A stretch of 64,000 nucleotides of DNA from Colocasia esculenta (taxonomy: Eukaryota > Streptophyta > Magnoliopsida > Alismatales > Araceae). Location of the stretch: positions 75,537,079 to 75,601,078 of the forward strand of contig CM024759.1 in assembly GCA_014218235.1 (NCBI GenBank), in the 5' to 3' direction. Positions 23,608-34,900 of the stretch are shown one piece after another (positions within the stretch are counted from its first letter, which is position 1; each line of letters opens with the position of its first letter). Both the position numbers and the translations under genes were made by a program. The notes beneath the pieces were generated by a model. The model was not told the DNA's origin. It ran no database searches and saw nothing but the letters and a program-made list of their open reading frames with translations.

Positions 23608-23629
23608 TTAATCTCATACCAAACAGTTA

Positions 23630-24470
23630 AGGGTCTGGGGTCAACCTTGATATAAATTAGATTTGTTGTGTCGTACCGTGTCTGGCGATTTGTGAGCTCC
23701 GACACAGTCGATATGGTATGGTAAAATTGGTCGACCAATTTCTTCTTACATCAATTTGACTTGTTAGCACTACCAAACGTTCAATAGATCAAAGTCTAAA
23801 ATCGGTCGATCGATATTTTTTTATCGATTGATTGATTTCTGTTAGAGTAACGTCTAGATTTCATGATCTATTTTGTCTTCAAAGCGAGACGAAAATTGAT
23901 CGGTCGATTTTTATCAAGATAATGTCTAGAATCAATCTCAAAGAGAGACGAAAATCGATTGATCGATTTGACACGATCGATCCTTTCAATACAACCAATC
24001 TTGATATAAACTGTAAAAAATATAAATGAACCCTAAACCCTTATATAATCTTACTGTAAAAGTTCAGAAGTCGCTCTCCTCTACGCTATCCATGCCACCC
24101 CACGACATCTACATTCTCCAAATATAACATAAATATCAATGTGAGAAGCTATTTATCAAACTAAGGCTTGCTCAGTCTCAAACTATCAAACAGTAAATCA
24201 TCACCAACATAATAAAAAAAAATTAATCGACGTAATGAAAGTTTAGTGGCTAATGTCTTCTGGGGCCACAGAGCTGGACCTTGCGCCTACCCCAGAGAAA
24301 TGCAGTGCCAAGCTAAGTTTAATCGAGGAGAAGGTCCTCTTCAATTGCCTAGTCCCTATTTAAAGTGGGCCAGGCCTACCGGCTAGCCTGGCCCATGAAA
24401 CACCCTTAACTATTTCCAAATTTTGTAAGTTTTTTTTATAACTTGATAAATTCTGATTACTCATGATTTT
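23630..24470. other. Intergenic with GATCGATT-rich repeat cluster
   Basis: Between about 23725 and 23985 the sequence is an imperfect tandem array of segments with (A)AATCGGTCGATCGAT and GAGACGAAAATCGATTGATC, bracketed by a direct repeat of CAA(C/T)CTTGATATAAA at 23646 and 23997. No gene is seen. At 24240-24410 there is a GC-richer stretch with no ORF worth calling. Confidence 0.5.
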
Positions 24471-24775
24471 GGGGCCTGTTAACTCAAATCTGATTTGATA
24501 AAGTAGATCCACTATCAAAATTTTATCTCAAATAAGTACAGATAAGTTTTGACATAGTACTGATAGGTCTTGATGATACTATCTCATTCTTTAATAGATT
24601 ATCAAAATTATATCTCCAATGAGTACGGATAAATGTTGATAAACTATTACATCCTTTTGAGTTTGATAAAATTTATCAAACCTGATATTTAATTGCCAAA
24701 TAAAAAACCTTACAATTAGAGATACTCTCATCTGTGAATAAGTCATTTGGTTATCAAAAAGGCCTTAATTAGTAA
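24471..24775. mobile_element. Possible MITE with GGCC termini
   Basis: It begins GGGGCCTGTTAACTC and ends with the inverted AAAAAGGCCTTAATTAG. The interior is rich in TTTGATAAA / TTTATCAAA motifs in both orientations. This is the look of a Tourist/Stowaway-like MITE, but no clean TSD was found. Confidence 0.35.
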
Positions 24776-25094
24776 CTTAATAGAAACTAAGTATGGGGAC
24801 AGGAAAAACTGGGACAAGTTATTTCTACTATCTCATATCTCAATTTTCAAACAAATTTCAGAATAGACGAATTATTCCCATTATGAATGATTCTATTTTT
24901 CACTTTATGTTGCCTTTGTTGTCAAAAAAATGGGCAAAAGGATTCATGAACCATTTGCAAAAGTTGGTGGAAGGCTTCCAAACATTGAATGCCAAGAACT
25001 TCTTCCAAAGAATAATAATGATAATAAAATTTCTCTTTCTTCCGTGTGCACACAAGCAACCTTGATTTTGATAAACTAAGCATCACGTTGATGG

Positions 25095-25258
25095 GTGGAC
25101 ACAGTGGTTTATTTTTGTTCTCCTGTTAATCATGTTAAAACTTTAGGACAATCTACAAGATTACAACCATTAAGAGGGAAATTGGGTCGTTGGCATTATT
25201 TGCTTGATTGTAAATTTGACACCATCAAAACACAAGCATGTTTACATCATTATCTACA
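25095..25258 (+). other. Exon-like open stretch of unknown origin, next to Copia insertion
   Basis: An open frame running up to CTACAG|GTAAAC, a good splice-donor context, with residues such as LQPLRGKLGRWHYLLDCKFD. I do not recognise it. The Copia element is inserted 3 bases inside the putative intron (its TSD is AAACA of GTAAACA). It could be a gene or pseudogene exon, or chance. No partner exon was identified after the element at 39543. Confidence 0.3.
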
Positions 25259-25266
25259 GGTAAACA

Positions 25267-25509
25267 TGAAGGAAAAGACGGAGAGGAAGAAGGGTTTGAG
25301 ACTCTGATACAAATCCCGTTTCCGAGATAGTTCACATGGTGAGTTCTCCATGTGTATATATAGGAGGCTTATAACAACCGATAAGCATCTCCGTCCCAAC
25401 TGCCTCCTTAGAGATAATTCCAAAAATTTCTCTTAATTATCTCTAGAATTTATCCCATTAGATGACCCTAACCACATCATGGTCCAAGGTTATTGGCCAC
25501 ATCCCAACA
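25267..25509 (-). repeat. 3' LTR of Copia element
   Basis: 243 bp. On the + strand it begins TGAAGGAAAAGACGG and ends CACATCCCAACA. It aligns with the two parts of the other LTR at 38408-39537. Confidence 0.9.
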
Positions 25510-27965
25510 TCTCCCACTTGGTCAACTATACCAGATAAACTGTGAATACACTTACACTATTCATTAGATGTATTGTTCATTCTCATATACTCCCACTATT
25601 CGTGAGATATATAACATTTAATGTCTTTATTCAATACACTCTCATTATCCATGGGATGTATCACAATTTTATTATTCATAAAATTTTCTTTGACTTATAT
25701 ATTTCTAAGTCCCATCAAACCAACATGTGTGATGAAATTCTCTACCGCAATGCCCTTTTGTCAAAAGATCGGCAATCATATCACTTGTGGGAATATAAGA
25801 CACTTTTATTTCCCCCTTATGTACAATATCACGTACGTAATGATATTGTATCTCTATATGTTTTCCTTTAGAGCTATTCGCTCTACTGTTGATCAGACTT
25901 ATTGTTGCCTGATTATCACAGTACATCTCAATTGGCCCTTTTACCAAATTGATATCCATATCTTTAAGAAATCGTCTTATCCAGACTACATGAGTAGTAG
26001 CCATGCTAATAGTAATGTACTCAGCTTCTTGTGTGTATCTTGCAACACAACATTGTTTCTTGCTACTCCAAGAAACAGCAACACCACCAAAGATGAACAA
26101 GTGTCCCAAAGTGGACTTTCCATCATCTTTATCACCTCCGAAGTCAACATCGGAGTACCCTAGTATCTCAAGCATATCAGCTTGATAAACTAATTTATGG
26201 TGCAAAGTACCTTTTAGATATTTCATAATCCTCTTAACTGCTTCCCAATGTGCTAGACCATGATTACTTTGACTAAGTTTACAGCATATGCTATGTCAGG
26301 CTTGGTATGTCATGCCCCGCCAATTTAGTAGCGGAATAAGTTGGGGAGGCATGAACAACGTGTATGGTAACGTAAATTGCGCATACAATTTCAAATATCA
26401 GAGCAACTAATGAACAACAATTACATTAAACTCCTTATTTTATTGATAAATCACTTAAACTATTACAACCACTAATTTTGAGCCAAAACATAAGGCTCAA
26501 TAACATCATTACATTTGGAAAGGAAAATTAAGCAAATATCTAACTAAACTCTAAGGTACTAAGGGCATTCCATCGCTATGATTTCTGGTCACTCATCACT
26601 CCAATCCATTCCTGTTGGTGAGTGTAGGGTCATCATCCGACTTACCTGAAACACATATAACGAATAGCGCATAATGAGCGATAACGCTCAGTAGGACTTA
26701 ATATCTCATGTAAATAGGCATGCTTTAAGTGATTAATGTCTTATCAGGCAGGATAACTATAGAGAACTATCAAGTATAGTCGAGAGAGTGATAGCACACA
26801 ATAGCAAGAGAATGATAGCATAATCAAAAGAATAATTTCAAAACTAGTATGATAGAGGATTGACCATATAGTGAAAGAATATGTAACGTCTACACAAAGA
26901 TGCAATAGTACTTCCCTGATCGAGCATCATGTGAACCCAGATATCATAGTAAAATGATTGATTGATTGTCATAGATTAAATTATAATTGTTATTAAATGG
27001 CGTTGGATGCATGCCGTACACATCCTGATCATGTTACCCTCGCGAGAAAATGGCACTCTTTGGGCGCTCTCCCCAGGACCAGATCGGGCCCTATTACTTT
27101 GGCATATAGCACTGTTTATTTTATTTTTAGACAATCAATTTAATGGCCATATAGAGTACCAAGAAGAGATGAGAGTAATACACGAAATAGATGAGAGTAT
27201 AGAGTGAAAGTGAACATATGAGAGTGACGAGATATGGGTAAAGTCATAAAACAACGTTAAACATCAATAGAACATTTTGCACAGCACTAGATCAGGTGTC
27301 GGCAGTCTGGTAGAAGTTACAACCGCCCACTAGCTGTGCTATGAATACTGGCCAGACGGTCCGGCGTGATCACAAGGTAAGAGAGAACACACTAAAGCCG
27401 TTTGGATCATGCTGATCCCTAAAGGTGTAACGGGTTTAAAGGGTACAACCAGCTCGTCGGCTAAGGACGTGCGCCAAAGTCAAGAAGACTTACGGATGCC
27501 TTGACAAGGAGTCCTTGGCCAGTCGAGAGTATTCCCGATGGAGATATGGTCCATGCCAAGAGAGAGTGTCGAAAACTAGGGTCCATCAAGCCTAGAGTGC
27601 TCGAAGGCCGAGGGAAGCAGTAACGGTGTACAAAGCACGCGAATAAAACGAAATCAAGTGTCATTAACAAAAATGGAAAATTTAGTAATTAATTTCTCTT
27701 AATTACCAGATACATTATTGAGTAATTTAATAAGGTCAAATGGCAAACATTAATATTAAGTGTGTGTAAGTGTAAAGAAATCGTGAGAGTATGATAAATC
27801 GTGCACATGGCTTTTAATTAATGAGACTTATTTAAATATTAACAATTAAAAATATTCAGGTAAATTACTAAGCTTAACAGTACACGATTTAACTTAAACA
27901 AAGGTTAAATGACATAAATAGTAGGGGCATAGATGCAATTTTGAGTTCTGGCAGCATTTCTGAGA

Positions 27966-28145
27966 ACGCGACGGGGGTGTCCGTCGCGATTCAAGTCACG
28001 ACGGGGCGGCCTGGCGCGATAGTCGAATCGGCCGGCCTGGCCCGGTTCGGGGTGAGAACGCGACGACGCGAGTCGTCGTGTTCATATCGCGATAGTCCGG
28101 CCGACCACGACCCCTCTGAGGTCGCGACGGGTTGGGCCGTCGCGA
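27966..28145. repeat. Paired CGCGACGG/CCGTCGCG hairpin array in solo LTR A
   Basis: Two perfect inverted repeats, CGCGACGG-6 bp-CCGTCGCG, lie at 27967-27988 and 28123-28144. Three degenerate versions lie between (about 27997-28018, 28059-28080, 28088-28109). TCGCGA-like centres start at 27966/27984, 27996/28014, 28058/28076, 28087/28105 and 28122/28140, so each of the five pairs has an 18-bp offset. The array sits about 1.66 kb from the LTR start, the same place as the GTGTCGACAC array in solo LTR B. Confidence 0.8.
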
Positions 28146-28313
28146 CTTCAGAGGTGCGGCCCGACCCAGAAAAGGGTTTTTTTCCCCCTTTTTGGAGTTC
28201 GGTCCTTCGCTCCCAATCATGCTACATGGTACTTCAAAAATCGATATAAAATCGCACATTGATCTAAAAATCTTGAAACTAGTTTTAATCGAAAGAGGAC
28301 ATGGTGATCTAAC

Positions 28314-31300
28314 TGTAGCACCCCGAAAGTTTTAAATACATAAAAATTTGAATAAATGAAAATAAATAATTTCCATAATATCGGAGTATTTAAAACATAC
28401 GTATTATTATCGTATGTGCCAAAACACATCGGAAAATTCCGTACAATTATACATCAACCCTAAACATTATTACTAAATGTTCCACAAAGAAATTTGTGCC
28501 AAGAAAAAATCGGATTAACCAAGTTTAAAGTGTTTTGCGACTTATTATCGTAATTATGAATAAGTCAGAAAATCATTATCACACGTACTTGGATGGGTCA
28601 GAAAACTAAATAAAAATTATATATGGAATTCAAATAATATTCTCTAACGACCCATCAAGAAATTTGGTTCAATAAAAATTATTTAGACTAGATTTAAGAG
28701 TTATTGTGACTGATTATCCAAATTAGGAAACAAGTCGGAAAACTGTTAACACGGAAATACGACACAATCAAAATTTAAATAAAAGTGTTGGAGGGACTTC
28801 CAACATTATATATTAATGACCTAATATCATAATTGGGTCAATGGACATCATTTGGCCCAATAATCAAATAAAGCTAGAAAATGCAGGGAAAATTCGTAAC
28901 TCTAAATAGGCTGAAATTAGAAAGAGGCAATTTAAGTTAAATTGCGATGCAATCATGCATTCTTGGCAACCCAAATTCGTGCCTAACTATGGTGGGAGGT
29001 TTCCTAAAGCCTCACACACTCTAAGGAAGGAAGAAATCCTCAAAAATAGGAAACTAACCTGTCAAAACCGCAACTGGGCTTTCCTAGTCATAGTACGTAG
29101 GACTCCTAAAACACCATGGTTGCTTAAATACTCTTCACCCAAATCCTTGGGGACGAGTTTACATCTTGTTGGGGTCATGTGGAGGAGTTCTTGGTAGCTG
29201 GGGAAGTAGGAGATCCCCACACCAAGCCGTTCTTTTCCCTGTTGTGTCTGCTGCGACCTGCACAGATAGTCATCTTGAACTCGACCAAAGGTAGGTCAAA
29301 CCTAAACCAAACCTTGCAAGGCTTATACCCCTAGAAAGAGGGTCAAGTCTACGTTCTAACCCAAGTGGAATGCCCAAATTCCATGCAGTATACACGGAGC
29401 AGTAAGCATTTTCCTCCAAGTGGTCTGAACACAGGTTTTCTGGAAAACGAGACTTCTTCAACCCATAAGGTATATTTTCTCAGGCCAAACCTTAACATAT
29501 CATATACCAATGTGTAGAGCATCAAGTTAACATTCGTTTCCCACTGGTTTCATCGAATTCTAATGAGTTTATTTTGAGTTATAAGTGTTTTCCCAAAGTC
29601 GTGCACTGTTAGGACTTTTCCCGTTCTTCTTATTATGCACGTGATTCAAGACCGAATTTGACTAAACTTCCTTCACGAAAGTATTTCTAATTTAAGTCAT
29701 GATAATCTTTTATGTTGGATATTTTGTCCAAAAGTCTTTTGTTAGAGAGTTATAGGCATGGGAAGAGAGTCACTGCATGATACTGTGATTTCGGGCTACA
29801 CTTGACTTTTTGTTCTTCATATGTTTTCTTGGGATTCGAGACTGAATTAGATCAAACACTCAACATCAAAGTTCTTCTACTAGTTGTCCTCGTCATCTTT
29901 TGTGTTGAATGTTTTATCTAAATGTCAATCGTTAGAGAGTTATAAGAGGTGAAAGTGAATCGCTGCATGAGACGTGGTTTCTGGTTACACCTGACTCATC
30001 TTTTGTTTCTGGAAGGGCCACTAGTGTCGACACTACCTGAACTAGTGTCGACACACTGTCCCAAAACAGCCCAGAAGGTGTTCTGGGAAGCTCTCTAGTG
30101 TCGACACTACCTGATCTAGTGTCGACACACTGTCCCAGTTTGACCCAGAAAGTTTCTGGGAGCTGATCTAGTGTCGACACTACCTGATCTAGTGTCGACA
30201 CACTGTCCCATATTGACCAGAAGGTTTTCTGGAAGCTGTCTCTAGTGTCGACACCACTTTATCTAGTGTCGACACTACTTGACCTTTTTGCCTTGTATTT
30301 GAAGCACTGTGTCGACACTACCTGACCAGTTTTTCATTATTTTGCCTTGTGTTTGAAGCATGGTGTCGACACCAGTAAGGGGTGTGTCGACACTACCTTT
30401 GCAAAATATTGCATGTCTTGGGTCAAATCATTACATGATGTCTACTTAACGGCTTAAAAGTGTTTAACCCATTGAAAAATCCTTAATCACATGAATATTA
30501 TTCTAATTGCTTTCTTAATGATATGATCATACATGAAACTTGTGATTTACTCTTGTTACCATTCTAGCTTGCTTTAAATGATAAATTTTATCTTAAAACC
30601 TTGTAAACCCATATGTAGTTAAATGCATTGTTCATTGCATGCCATCATGTTAAGTGTTTTTCTGAGAGTTTGAGACCGACGGATTTGTGAATTGACACGC
30701 ATACATCACTACACACTTATACATCTAGGGCGTGCACTTCCTTTCTCTTCTTGTTCTCGTGAGCGTGATTTACAATCTACACTAAAGCCATTAATATAAA
30801 GATTGAACTAAATTATAAATCGTACCGTTCTGCTGCTGAATTTATCTCTTGACCACTGTTCTCATGAAATCATGTTCTATTACTTGTTCCCATCATCATC
30901 ATGAACATGACATTACACATGCTTACTTTTTGAAACTCTCATTGGCCATTATTAATGACTGTGGGTATCTACATTTAAAAATTTACATGAGATGGATGAC
31001 AGGGCACGGCGTGTGTCCAAGGGCTCCAGTCTAGCCCCAATGACGGCGAGTCATAAATATACTGTTAACCATGGGGTATAATGATTACTGGCGTTGCATC
31101 TGCGCTGGGAGTACTTTCTTGCTTGTTGAATGTTAGATACATAACCACATACACGTGACATGTGTGCATTCTTGGTGGATCTTTCCTTGATGTACATTAG
31201 TATCTACGTGCCTGATTAGTATTACTTGATCGTGCTTGTGCAATCTTGCTTGCTTGCGTGATATGGCCATCCTGCATTTATTGCAACTAGTGATATCTTG

Positions 31301-31975
31301 CGTTCTTGTAAACTATTGACATCAAGTGAAATCTTGCGTGCTTGTACAAAGTGATCTATTGCTAGTTCTCTCTTGTTATATCATTCCAGATCTTATTCTA
31401 TCATGATCACTCTATCTATCTTGTTTCATGCATCATGTTTTAAATCTGTTTTATTCGTACATGCATATCATGACATTCATCGTGTTTACCTAGCTCTAAA
31501 ATGTTAATCACTTATATCATTGCCCGCACATTGAGATATAAATCCTACTGGGCTAGTTTGCTCATCCCCTACTTTTACCCAATCTAGGTGACTATGAAGT
31601 TCAAGAGGAAGAGCAAGCCGAGGATGAGAATGCGTCCGAGTGATGAGCGTCCCAATTATGAGTCTAGTTATAGTAGTTTATTTTGAGAGTTAGAACATGT
31701 AGTAGGAAGTGAGGGGTAAATGTACTTTCCTTTTTATTGAGTCTAGTTCTGTTATCTCATAGTCTAAGAGTTGTAACAGTTTCATTTGGAATACAATAAG
31801 TTGAGATTTGAATACAATTTTTATTGAGTTCATCTGTTGGGCCCTATTATGATGTTGTGTTGATATACATTTAGTGCGTGCTAGCTAGATGCTTATTTGC
31901 CGAATGTCCACGTCTCGGGATATCGACTTGAATTCTTCGAACTAATATCTGCTGCGTAATTCTCGGGACGTGACA
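28314..31975 (-). mobile_element. Solo LTR B (3.66 kb), TSD CTAAC, inverted sister of A
   Basis: On the minus strand it starts TGTCACGTCCCGAG (31975) and ends TTTCGGGGTGCTACA (28314), the same terminal design as A. CTAAC flanks both sides (28309-28313 and 31976-31980). It lies inside solo LTR A in the opposite orientation. Near the ends A and B share blocks such as GACCCATCAAGAAATTT and GCGACTTATTATCGTAATTA, so they are the same family, but clearly diverged. No coding region is seen. Confidence 0.85.
30024..30393. repeat. Phased palindrome array GTGTCGACAC in solo LTR B
   Basis: Eleven perfect copies of the 10-bp palindrome GTGTCGACAC start at 30024, 30045, 30098, 30119, 30171, 30192, 30245, 30266, 30309, 30363 and 30384. 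Five pairs are spaced exactly 21 bp. Successive pairs are 52-53 bp apart, with two exceptions (43 and 54). The first four pairs form a minisatellite of 73-74 bp units with conserved TACCTGA and CACTGTCCC between sites. Confidence 0.9.
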
Positions 31976-34900
31976 CTAACAGTGGACATGTTTAATTAGA
32001 AAACAAATACGTGTAAGGCATGCTTTGAATATGTTGATCTTCGGTAACCTAAACATGCACAGTCGAGAAACAACGATTTAATTGGCAACAAATATAGGAT
32101 AGGAATTAGGGCAAATAGGGGCGTTTGAAAGCTAGTAACAAGTAGTATTTATGAGAATAATTTCATGGCATGGGATTAAGTACATGCACGGATTGATAGC
32201 AATCATGAAGGTTCGGGTACATAGAGATGACAGGTTTTGAAGCATTTAATACTCCAACATGGAGCAACGAAAATTGAGTAAATCATAGGGCTTTGCAAGA
32301 GGGGATCATGGTCTACCTAGGGTAAAATTTAATTAGTTCATGCTTGAGAGATTGCCTATCTTTTTGCGCTGTAAAGAAAACTTAGGGTTGAAGACGAGGT
32401 AGAAGATGAAATCCTCTTGCTCTAAGCTCCTTCCTTCTTGCTTCTCTCGTCCTCAGCACCTTTCTTCGTCCTCCAAAGTCCCAGCAACGAAATGAGACTT
32501 GGTTGGGATGAATTAGATGTCTATTAGGTTGTTTAAGAGTTCAATCTCTCTCCAATTCTTCCTTCTCCTTTTAGCTACGAATTTTCACATTTATCACATT
32601 ATTTTCTTACATTTATCCACCTAATAGGGTAGAGGAGAGGATTAATTTCGTGGGTAAAAGGTTGGGTAGGTCTAGGACTCTTGTAGAGATATTTATAAGT
32701 TAGTTTAGTCATTATCTTACCCCTTTTTAATTTATTTAAATATTAACTCCACATTTCCACATTTATCTCCCCATATTCTAGCATTTATCCTCTAATTGAC
32801 TTGGGGAGAGATCTAATTTCGTGGCTAATGGGTTAAGATGGGTTGAGGGCTCCTTTTTAGGATAATTATGAGTTATTTAATGATTATCTTAACCCTTTTT
32901 GATTTATTATTAATTTAAGTATGAATTTAGCTTAATTAATTCCCATCCCAAGATGGGCTCTTCTCATTTGGGCTCATTCTTTTATGCTTGGACCATTAAT
33001 ACAACTCATTCCTAATTTAGCTTAATGGGTTTTAGTTTAATTCTACTTATTCACCATTTATTCTAATTTAAATCTATTTAATATACTTATTCAATTAATT
33101 TTTTATTTTAATTTAATTTAACATTATTTATGTCAATATTTCTAACCTTCATCATTTGGGCTCTTACTCTCGGCCCAATAACTTATGTGACCTTAATTGT
33201 ACAACCCATGTTCTTAATGGGTTTTAATTATCTTTTTATTAAAGAATTTATTCATGGGCTAAGATTTTCTATTGGTCCAATTATCATAATGGGCTATCAA
33301 CCCATATTATGCAAAGTCTACCCATATATTTATTTAAATTTTTAATCCACTTTGGCTCATATAATAATGTGTTTTCCGCCTTGTTCCTTAATTACGATAA
33401 TAAGTCGCATAAATTCCTAAACTAGGTCCAAATGACTTCTTTATGCCTAAATTTCTTGATGGGTCATTAGAGAGTATTATTTAAAGTATAACTATTATTT
33501 TTACAAAATTTTTATATGGGTTTATACGCATGCAATTATGATGCGTATCTTTTTTAACTAGTTTGAATTTAAATAGATTTTTTTTTAATTTATCCTATAT
33601 TTTACATTAAAGAATTTTTCGGGGTACTACATGGTACATAGCATAGCATGCATCAAGCTTCCAATTGCTTGTGCATATGGAACATTAAGCGCGCTTTGCC
33701 CTTTTTCAGGACATTGTTCTTTACACAACCGTTTACCATGGACTAACGATGTAGGTTTCGAATTGCTATTCTGCATTCCAAATCTTTTAAGTAATGAACG
33801 CAAGTACTTTTCTTGATTAATACATAATATTCTAGACTTCCTATCCCTCAGGATATGTATTCCAAGAACATATGATGCCTCACCCATGTCCTTCATCTCA
33901 AATTTCTCACTGAACTCAGATTTGATGTTATTCAACATTTCTATGTCATTCCCGACGAGTAAAATATCATCCACATACAAGAATAAAATGGCATACTTGC
34001 TCTCACTCTTCGTGACATATACACAATTGTCCAACTTATTTGACACAAACTCGAGTTGAATAACCACATCATGAAATTTGAGATATCATTGTCTAGAAGA
34101 CTGCTTTAATCCATAAATCGATTTCTTTAGTTTACAAACATTATCCTCTTGTCCATCTACCTGAAATCTCTATGGCTATAGCATGTATATATCTTCCTCC
34201 AACTCTGTGTTGAGGAAAGCAGTCTTGACATCCATTTGAAAAAGTTCCAAGTCAATATGAGCTATAATTGCTAAGATCATCCTTATAGATGCGAACTTAG
34301 CCACAGGGAATAAGTTTCTTGAAAATCTATACCTGCTTTCTGATTATATCCTTTGGAAACTAACCGAGCCTTAAATTTATCGATGGACCCATCAACTCGA
34401 AGCTTTTTCTTAAACACCCACTTGCATCCTATAGCCTTTCTATTCTTGGGTAATTCACATAGTTCTCATACATTGTTCCTTTTAATGGAATCAATTTCTT
34501 CCTCCATAGCTATCCGCCACTGATGAGAATCATGAGATCTCATTGCATCAATATAATTCATGGGATCTATGTGATTATCCTCATTTATGTCTACTGATAG
34601 ACATGAAGGCTCACAAGAATACAAGTGATAATCATCATCCATCCATGCTGGTGGAGTTCTAGGTCTCTTGTTGCCAATTGCAGTTAGTTCATTTTGCATT
34701 TCATTCATAGGTATTTGTTCATTGTCTATAACAGGTTGAGGTTCATTCTCAATTTCTGGATCATTTCTAGAGATATCATTGTAATAGTCATCATCTATTA
34801 CAATTAGAGGTTCCTTCAACTCTTGTTAAGATTCCTCTCCTTCTACATTTTCTAGAAATGTAGCATCTCTATATTCAATGATCCCTTTTTCATTATGAAA

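Larger units (their letters stand above)
6526..23626 (-). mobile_element. PIF/Harbinger DNA transposon (nested host of other elements)
   Basis: The TIRs are ATGTTTGGTATGGGATTAA at 6526-6544 and, reversed, CTGTTTGGTATGAGATTAA at 23608-23626 (17 of 19 identical). Both are flanked by TTA (6523-6525 and 23627-23629), the canonical PIF/Harbinger TSD. Inside, on the minus strand, lie the two genes this superfamily carries: a DDE transposase (7373-8505) and a MYB/SANT-like protein (8683-12376). The 17.1-kb length comes from a 2.7-kb solo LTR and a 9.0-kb Gypsy element inserted later; without them it would be about 5.4 kb. A second inverted pair sharing GTTTGGTATCGGGATA lies just inside (6622-6643 and 23439-23460), so the ends may be a MITE within a MITE. 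Which TIR pair belongs to these genes is uncertain. Confidence 0.65.
26308..33631 (+). mobile_element. Solo LTR A (3.66 kb net), TSD TGGTA, containing solo LTR B
   Basis: It starts TGTCATGCCCCGCC at 26308 and ends TTTTTCGGGGTACTACA at 33631. TGGTA flanks both sides (26303-26307 and 33632-33636). Removing it restores the Copia RT frame (LCT to KPDIAYAV). After subtracting solo LTR B and one CTAAC, the length is 3,657 bp, nearly the same as B (3,662 bp). There is no coding content and no second copy in direct orientation, so a solo LTR is the simplest reading. A terminal-repeat element with no coding region cannot be fully excluded. Confidence 0.85.

Noticed and set aside
27941..28259. ORFs of about 90-100 residues on both strands
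   Set aside because: They coincide with the GC-rich hairpin array of solo LTR A and resemble no protein.
29932..30201. Repeat-rich ORF with VSTLDQ-type units
   Set aside because: It is a chance reading of the GTGTCGACAC array in a solo LTR.
26308..33631. A single full-length LTR retrotransposon spanning this interval
   Set aside because: The two ends do not repeat each other. The inner boundaries with their own CTAAC duplication show two nested solo LTRs in opposite orientation.
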